DNA from: Streptomyces sp. MH60
GTDB taxonomy: Bacteria; Actinomycetota; Actinomycetes; Streptomycetales; Streptomycetaceae
Assembly (NCBI RefSeq): GCF_002939385.1
Contig: NZ_MULI01000027.1
Location: 17,229-81,228 of the forward strand
DNA: 64,000 nt
Direction: 5' to 3'
Part shown: piece by piece, positions 59,585 through 64,000 of the stretch
How positions within the stretch are numbered: the first letter of the stretch is position 1
Layout: every line of letters begins with the position of its first letter
Position numbers and translations under genes: made by a program
The notes under the pieces: model-generated
What the model saw: the letters and a program-made list of their open reading frames with translations, nothing else
Told to the model about the DNA's origin: nothing
Database searches by the model: none

Positions 59585-60607
59585 TCAGTCGGCCGCAGGT
59601 CTCCGCCGCGACATCCACGCGGCGACCACCGCACCGGACACGTTGTGCCAGACGGAGAAGACCGCCGCCGGCAACGCGGCCAGGGGACTGAAATGGGCGG
59701 TGGCCAGCGACGCCGCGAGGCCGGAGTTCTGCATGCCGACCTCGAAGGCCATGGCGCGGCTGCCGGGCTCGCCCAGCCGCCCGAGGCGCCCCGCGCCGTA
59801 GCCGAGGGCCAGACCGAGTCCGTTGTGCAGCACGACGGCGACGAACACCAGCCCCGCGGCCGACTTGATGGCGTCCGCGCTGCCTGCCACGACGACCGCC
59901 ACGATCACGGAGATCGTCAGCGCGGACAGCCAGGGCAGCGCCGGCAGCGCCCGCTGCACGTACCGTCCGGCGAGCAGCCGTACGACGACGCCCGCGAGGA
60001 CCGGCAGCAGCACCGTCTTGAGGATGTCGGTGACCATGGACCCGGCGTCCACCGGGAGGTACTCGCCGGCCAGCAGCAGCGTCAGCGGCGGGGTGACCAG
60101 CGGGGCGACCAGCGTGGACACGGTCGCGACGGAGACGGACAGGGCGACGTCGCCGCGGGCCAGGTAGGTCACCACGTTGGAGGCCGTACCGCTGGGCGCG
60201 CAGCCCACCAGGATGACGCCGGCGGCGAGCTGCGGCGGCAGGTCGAGCAGGTGGGCGATCGCCCAGCCGAGCCCCGGCATGATGACGTAGTGCGCGGCGA
60301 GCCCGAGCGCCACCGCCCAGGGCCGCTTCACGACTCCGCGGAAGTCCTCCGGGGTCAACGTGATGCCCATGCAGAACATCACGACACCCAGCAGGTACGG
60401 CACCGACTCGCTCCACCCGGTGAAACTCCCGGGGAGCAGCAGTCCGAGGGCGCCGGCCAGGAGGACGAGGACCGGGAAGACGGTCACGGCCCGCCGCGCG
60501 GAGTGGTCGCCGGTGACGTCGTCACCGAGGTGTTCGTCGCGTTCGCTGTTCGCGGTTCTTTCGGTTCGCACCGTGCGAGACAACGCCTGGTGGGCGGGGT
60601 GACGCAA
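59585..60607 (-). CDS. BASS-family (bile acid:Na+ symporter-like) transporter
   Basis: A protein of up to 340 residues with about nine or ten hydrophobic segments. VVMFCMGITLTPEDF and VGCAPSGTASNVVTYLARGDVALSV (in parts) and EVGMQNSGLAASLA are BASS signatures, including the sodium-site Gln-Asn. The start is uncertain: the first 40 residues are polar, and GTGs at 60571 or 60487 are possible. Next to the aromatic operon it could import the aromatic acid or a keto acid. Confidence 0.87.
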   Translation of the reverse strand: MRHPAHQALSRTVRTERTANSERDEHLGDDVTGDHSARRAVTVFPVLVLLAGALGLLLPGSFTGWSESVPYLLGVVMFCMGITLTPEDFRGVVKRPWAVALGLAAHYVIMPGLGWAIAHLLDLPPQLAAGVILVGCAPSGTASNVVTYLARGDVALSVSVATVSTLVAPLVTPPLTLLLAGEYLPVDAGSMVTDILKTVLLPVLAGVVVRLLAGRYVQRALPALPWLSALTISVIVAVVVAGSADAIKSAAGLVFVAVVLHNGLGLALGYGAGRLGRLGEPGSRAMAFEVGMQNSGLAASLATAHFSPLAALPAAVFSVWHNVSGAVVAAWMSRRRPAAD

Positions 60608-60718
60608 AGGCGTCTCGCGATGTGATCATCCCATTCGGTCCCGTGCCGAGTGGCGCTCGATGGCCGGGCACCCGCCGAACGGGGCCTGGGCGGCGGCCGC
60701 CCCACCGCGCGGATGGGG

Positions 60719-60724
60719 TAGGCT
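60719..60724 (+). promoter_or_regulatory. -10-like box of tRNA-Pro copy 3
   Basis: TAGGCT, preceded by GGG, ends 37 bases before the tRNA, parallel to copies 1 and 2. Confidence 0.4.
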
Positions 60725-60760
60725 TGACCAGCGCGATCACGGAAAACGCGGATCGCGCAC

Positions 60761-60834
<74 letters not shown>

Positions 60835-60844
60835 CGGTGGTGAA

Positions 60845-60880
60845 GGGTCTTCGCGAGCGGAAGCTCGCGGGGGCCCTTTT
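60845..60880 (+). terminator. Rho-independent terminator of tRNA-Pro copy 3
   Basis: CGCGAGC pairs with GCTCGCG around a GGAA loop, extended by an outer GGG/CCC, then TTTT. The layout is like that behind copy 2. Confidence 0.8.
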
Positions 60881-60962
60881 GTCGTGGTGCCCCGTCCTGG
60901 CGGTTTCTTGGTGGGCGGACACCCTCTTGACGCGTCCTCGGCACCGGTCGAGACTTCCCCAG

Positions 60963-60979
60963 TAATCCTAGTGATTAGG
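60963..60979. promoter_or_regulatory. palindrome before the hydroquinone-reductase-like gene
   Basis: TAATC-CTAGT-GATTA, overlapping CCTA-GTGAT-TAGG (60967-60979). It is 23 bases before the gene start, as for a repressor site. Confidence 0.5.
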
Positions 60980-61001
60980 TAGGGAAACTCCGGGGAGAAC
61001 C

Positions 61002-61676
61002 ATGACCGTCACACCGCTCGTCCCTGCCCCCGCCTTCCGCGGCCGGATCGGCCGCGACCCGAGCAGCGGCCACTACGCCGTGCCGCGCCGCTACCGCCTC
61101 CACCTCGCGCCCGGCCACGACGACTGTCTGGGCATCGCCGTCGTGCACCGCCTCCTCGGCCTCGACCGGATCTGCCCGGTGACCCTCCTGCCCCCGCGCC
61201 CCGACTGTCCCGACGGCGGATACGCCGCCCTGCGGCCGCTGTACGAGGCGAGCGCCCACCACTACCGGGGCCCGGCCGTCGCGCCGGTGCTCAGCGACGG
61301 CTGGTCGGGCCGGATCGTGAGCACGCACGCGCGCGACATCATGCGCGACCTCGCCCGGTCCTTCACCCCCGCCGCCGGTCCGGTGCTGTATCCCCGCGGC
61401 GCGGAGGCGGAGATCACCGCCGTGCAGGAACTGTGCGCCCGGGCCGCCGACCCCGCGGCGCTGCCCGGCGTGCTGGACCAGCTGGAGCGGCGTCTGACCG
61501 CGCACTCCCACGTGGTGGGCGACCGGCTCACCGCCGCCGACGTCGAGGTGTGGGCGGCCCTCGTCCGGCGCGACACCCCGCGGCGCGCGCACGACCACCC
61601 CGCCCTGTGGTCCCACCTCCGGCGCCTGACCGCTCACCCGGCCTTCGACCGCCCCCTCGCGGGCGGTACCGCCTGA
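61002..61676 (+). CDS. short glutathionyl-hydroquinone-reductase-like (GST-fold) protein
   Basis: A 224-residue protein. GRIVSTHARDIMRDLARSF and the C-terminal helical half (ERRLTAHSHVVGDRLTAADVEVWAALVR, in parts) match the YqjG/PcpF xenobiotic reductase group. Full-length members are over 300 residues and have a CPW active site; here the corresponding place reads DDCLGIAVVHR, so one Cys remains but the motif and part of the first domain are lost. GGGGAG precedes the ATG. Activity is doubtful. Confidence 0.75.
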   Translation: MTVTPLVPAPAFRGRIGRDPSSGHYAVPRRYRLHLAPGHDDCLGIAVVHRLLGLDRICPVTLLPPRPDCPDGGYAALRPLYEASAHHYRGPAVAPVLSDGWSGRIVSTHARDIMRDLARSFTPAAGPVLYPRGAEAEITAVQELCARAADPAALPGVLDQLERRLTAHSHVVGDRLTAADVEVWAALVRRDTPRRAHDHPALWSHLRRLTAHPAFDRPLAGGTA

Positions 61677-61694
61677 CGCGAGGGAACGGGAAGT

Positions 61695-61775
61695 CGCCGT
61701 GTCCGCCGCCCCCCAGCGGCGGACACGGCGTGTGCCGCGGCGCGTCGCCCTCCCCCGAAGGCGGCGCGCCGCGGC
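61695..61775. terminator. two tandem hairpins between convergent genes
   Basis: Stem 1 is 61695-61709 with 61716-61730 (15 bp, perfect). Stem 2 is 61734-61749 with 61760-61775 (16 bp with one T-G pair). They probably end transcription from both sides. Confidence 0.75.
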
Positions 61776-61830
61776 CGGCCCCCGGCGCCGGTCCGTGGCC
61801 ACGGCGCCCGGGTGCTCGTGAGCCGCGCGG

Positions 61831-62916
61831 TCACCAGTACATGACCGCCGTCTCGCCCGCACCCCACGAGGAGTACAGACGCACCCGGACGACATAGCGG
61901 CGGCCCTTGACGAAACGGGCCCTGATCGTGGCGTTGCGGGGGGTGCCCCCGTCGTCCTGTCCGGCGCAGTAGCGGGGCACGCCGTCCCGCTCCTCGAAGA
62001 CCACGACGACGGCGTCACTGTCACCGAAGGTGCCCACGGTGTACTCGCGGGTCTCCGGCGGGTCCACCCGGAAGTCGGCCTGCTCGCCCGGCCCGAGACC
62101 CAACGGCACCGAGCGGAACGGCACCAGCGGACCGGGCCGGCCGGTGGGCGGGTACCAGCGCAGGGCGAACTCCTTGTCGGCGGCGGAGAGGGTACCGGGC
62201 GGGTGCAGGCCGGAGCGGTAGTGCTCGGGCTCCAGAATCAGCCCCGAGGGGAACGGGTACTCCATGATCGACTGCGGGTCCCAGACCGGGCCGTTGGCCT
62301 CGTCGCCGTCGAGCTTGCGCAGGATGTTGTGGAAGGTCCGCTCCCGGCTCCAGTGGTTGGGCGGGCCCGCGAGCTCCGTGTAGACGGCCTCGTCGTCCCA
62401 GAGGATGCCCGCGAACGGGCTCTGGTGCTCGTGCAGCATGCCGAGCGCGTGCCCGATCTGATGCAGGGCGGTCGCCCGCTCACCCGGTGCGGTCAGGTCC
62501 CAGCCGAAGTTCATCGTACGGTCGTTGAGACCGACCCGGAGCGCGTCCTTGCCCACCGCGGACCAGGAGCCGTCGCCGGGCTGGAAGCCGATGCGCAGCT
62601 CCGCCTCCGACCGGTCGCGGACCTCTTCGAGGCCGAGGCCGATGCCGAGGTCCCGCCACTCCCGGAAGCAGTCGCGCACCACGTCCCGCTGCTCCTCGGT
62701 CCCCACCCACGACCCCCGCCGGGGCCGCCCGGTGCCCGGCATCGGGACCACCGAGGTGTCGGTGTCGCCACCGAGGAAGCAGTAGTGCAGCACGGTTCCG
62801 TTGGCCCACATCCGCTGCCCGCCGACGAGCGCGGCGACGCGCTCGGCGGCCAGCCCCGGTGCGAGCACGGGGGCAGGCTGCTGCGCGAGCGAGCAGTAGC
62901 GTGCGGTCATGGTCAT
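61831..62916 (-). CDS. astacin-like (M12A) metallopeptidase homologue with Glu-to-Gln change
   Basis: A 361-residue protein. The zinc motif HExxHxxGxxH is His152-Gln153-x-x-His156 ... His162, so the three zinc ligands are kept but the catalytic Glu is Gln (codon CAG). The Met-turn SIMEY (216-220) is intact. A C-terminal beta domain of about 120 residues resembles bacterial pre-peptidase/C-terminal domains. There is no signal peptide, unusual for this secreted family. Peptidase activity is unlikely unless another residue takes over. Confidence 0.82.
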   Translation of the reverse strand: MTMTARYCSLAQQPAPVLAPGLAAERVAALVGGQRMWANGTVLHYCFLGGDTDTSVVPMPGTGRPRRGSWVGTEEQRDVVRDCFREWRDLGIGLGLEEVRDRSEAELRIGFQPGDGSWSAVGKDALRVGLNDRTMNFGWDLTAPGERATALHQIGHALGMLHEHQSPFAGILWDDEAVYTELAGPPNHWSRERTFHNILRKLDGDEANGPVWDPQSIMEYPFPSGLILEPEHYRSGLHPPGTLSAADKEFALRWYPPTGRPGPLVPFRSVPLGLGPGEQADFRVDPPETREYTVGTFGDSDAVVVVFEERDGVPRYCAGQDDGGTPRNATIRARFVKGRRYVVRVRLYSSWGAGETAVMYW

Positions 62917-63006
62917 CAGGGTGCCGTCCGGCCCGGTCCCGGCGCCTGAGTCGGGGGGTACTCAAGTCCCCCTGTATCAGGGGTGAGTATGCCGACTCAT
63001 GTTGCC

Positions 63007-64000
63007 GTGACGACTTCTCTGCGGGACGCGAAGAGGCTGGAGACGCCCTGGCCGTTCACCGGCCGGGCGGACGAACTGGAGCTGGTGCGCAGGTCCGTGG
63101 CGGCCGGACGGGGCGGCCTCGTGGTGACGGGCCCGGCGGGCGCGGGCAAGACCAGGCTCGTGACGGAGGCCGTGCGCGGAACCGACTGCGTCCGGGCCGC
63201 CGGGACGCCCGAGACCCGGGACATCCCCTTCGCCGCCTTCGCCCACCTGCTGCCCGAGCGGGTCACCCTGCACCGCGCGGTCCACCTCCTGTCCGGCGTA
63301 CGGCTGCTGCTGGTGGACGACGCCCACCTGCTCGACGACGCCTCCGCCGCCCTCGTGCACCAGCTCGCCGTGCACGGCCGCACCCGCCTCCTGGTCGTCG
63401 CCACCGACGGCGCCGCCGTGCCGGGCGCGGTCTCCCGGCTGTGGTCCGGTGAGCTGCTGCCGCGCCTCGCCCTGGAACCGCTGCCCCGCGAGGAGACCGC
63501 GGAACTGCTCACGGCCGGCACGGACACCGCCCTGGAGCCGCTCACCGCCGACCGGCTGCACCGCCTGGGCCGCGGGGACCTGCGGCTGCTGCGTGACCTG
63601 GTGACCGCCGTGCGCGAGGGGGGCCGGCTGGTGCGGGTGCCGGACGCGGACCAGTGGGCATGGCGGGGACCGGTGCCGATCACCCCCGCGGTGCGCGAGC
63701 GCGCCGCCCACGTCCTCGACCGCACCCGCACCTCGGAGCGGGAGACCCTCGAACGCCTCGCCTTCGCCGAGCCCCTGCCCCTGGACCTGGACCGCGACGC
63801 CCTGGACGTTCGGGTCCTGGAGAATCTGGAGGCCGAGGGACTGGTCACCGTCGACGACCACGGCGCCACCCGGCTCGCACACCCCCTGCACGGCCCGCTG
63901 CTGCGCGCCGCCGCGGGACGGCTGCGGGCCCGGCGGCTGGCCCGCACCCCGGACCGGACCGGCCCCGCCCTGGAGGCGGAGCGGGCCGCGCTCGCCCTGC
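63007..64000 (+). CDS. LuxR-family large ATP-binding regulator (LAL), N-terminal part
   Basis: 331 residues are present; the gene runs past the window edge. GPAGAGKTRL is Walker A and VRLLLVDDAHLLDD Walker B of the AAA-like sensor domain typical of LAL regulators; a C-terminal LuxR helix-turn-helix would lie outside the window. The GTG at 63007 has no ribosome site, so it may be leaderless, with the inverted repeat GGGGG...CCCCC at 62954-62972 upstream. Target unknown. Confidence 0.82.
   Translation, partial: MTTSLRDAKRLETPWPFTGRADELELVRRSVAAGRGGLVVTGPAGAGKTRLVTEAVRGTDCVRAAGTPETRDIPFAAFAHLLPERVTLHRAVHLLSGVRLLLVDDAHLLDDASAALVHQLAVHGRTRLLVVATDGAAVPGAVSRLWSGELLPRLALEPLPREETAELLTAGTDTALEPLTADRLHRLGRGDLRLLRDLVTAVREGGRLVRVPDADQWAWRGPVPITPAVRERAAHVLDRTRTSERETLERLAFAEPLPLDLDRDALDVRVLENLEAEGLVTVDDHGATRLAHPLHGPLLRAAAGRLRARRLARTPDRTGPALEAERAALAL

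Overview
The window is about 73% G+C with strongly codon-biased, tightly packed genes, GTG/TTG starts, many 4-nt start/stop overlaps (ATGA, GTGA, TTGA), a complete Cvn conservon, a WhiB-like protein and an actinobacterial inositol locus. Together these point to a Streptomyces chromosome. Threonine catabolism, glnA3-type, thiolase/AMP-ligase and inositol genes lie close together in the way I remember from the right part of the S. coelicolor chromosome; that comparison is from memory.

Left edge (1-5.3 kb): the end of a secondary-metabolite cluster. A partial HMG-CoA-synthase-like protein, a donor ACP and a Cys-to-Ser ketosynthase form most of a polyketide beta-branching (HCS) cassette. They are followed by a P450, a MalY/PatB-type PLP enzyme and a convergent Crp/Fnr-type regulator. 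An IS element with a shortened ISAzo13-like transposase (5.5-6.7 kb) marks the boundary.

Housekeeping and conserved region (6.7-24 kb): a Cvn conservon (sensor ATPase, roadblock, DUF742, GTPase) ending in a GAF protein; tdh-kbl for threonine to glycine; a LysR regulator; a YjbR-family protein; an MFS exporter; the first of three identical tRNA-Pro(GGG) genes; and a complete Mrp-type Na+/H+ antiporter operon in which MrpA and MrpB are fused.

Mixed metabolic region (23.5-39 kb): NUDIX protein, amidohydrolase plus glnA3-like ligase (probably polyamine use), lipoprotein, HhH glycosylase-like protein, WhiB-like/DUF3140 overlapping pair, monoacylglycerol-lipase-like hydrolase, thiolase plus acyl-CoA ligase behind a palindromic operator, TauE/SafE permease, DHA2 drug exporter with an extra C-terminal domain, orphan cobF, DUF309, the second tRNA-Pro, ankyrin protein and an aldo/keto reductase with a MerR-type promoter.

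Inositol region (39-54.6 kb): GntR repressor, iolD, iolB, an aldolase and iolC on one strand diverge from an ABC importer plus iolE on the other across a shared inverted-repeat promoter. Downstream are iolG, a phytanoyl-CoA-type dioxygenase, a LacI-type regulator and a second Gfo/Idh dehydrogenase that share an operator-like motif. iolA is not in the window.

Aromatic region (54.7-60.6 kb): a GntR regulator with its palindrome, then an overlapping galB-galC-galD-dioxygenase operon, and a BASS-type transporter. The ring-cleavage enzyme is a VOC-fold (type I) extradiol dioxygenase instead of the LigAB-type gallate dioxygenase expected from the known gallate pathway. I consider this the most interesting part of the window.

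Right edge (60.7-64 kb): third tRNA-Pro, a truncated glutathionyl-hydroquinone-reductase-like protein, an astacin-like protein whose catalytic Glu is replaced by Gln, and the start of a LuxR-type large ATPase regulator.
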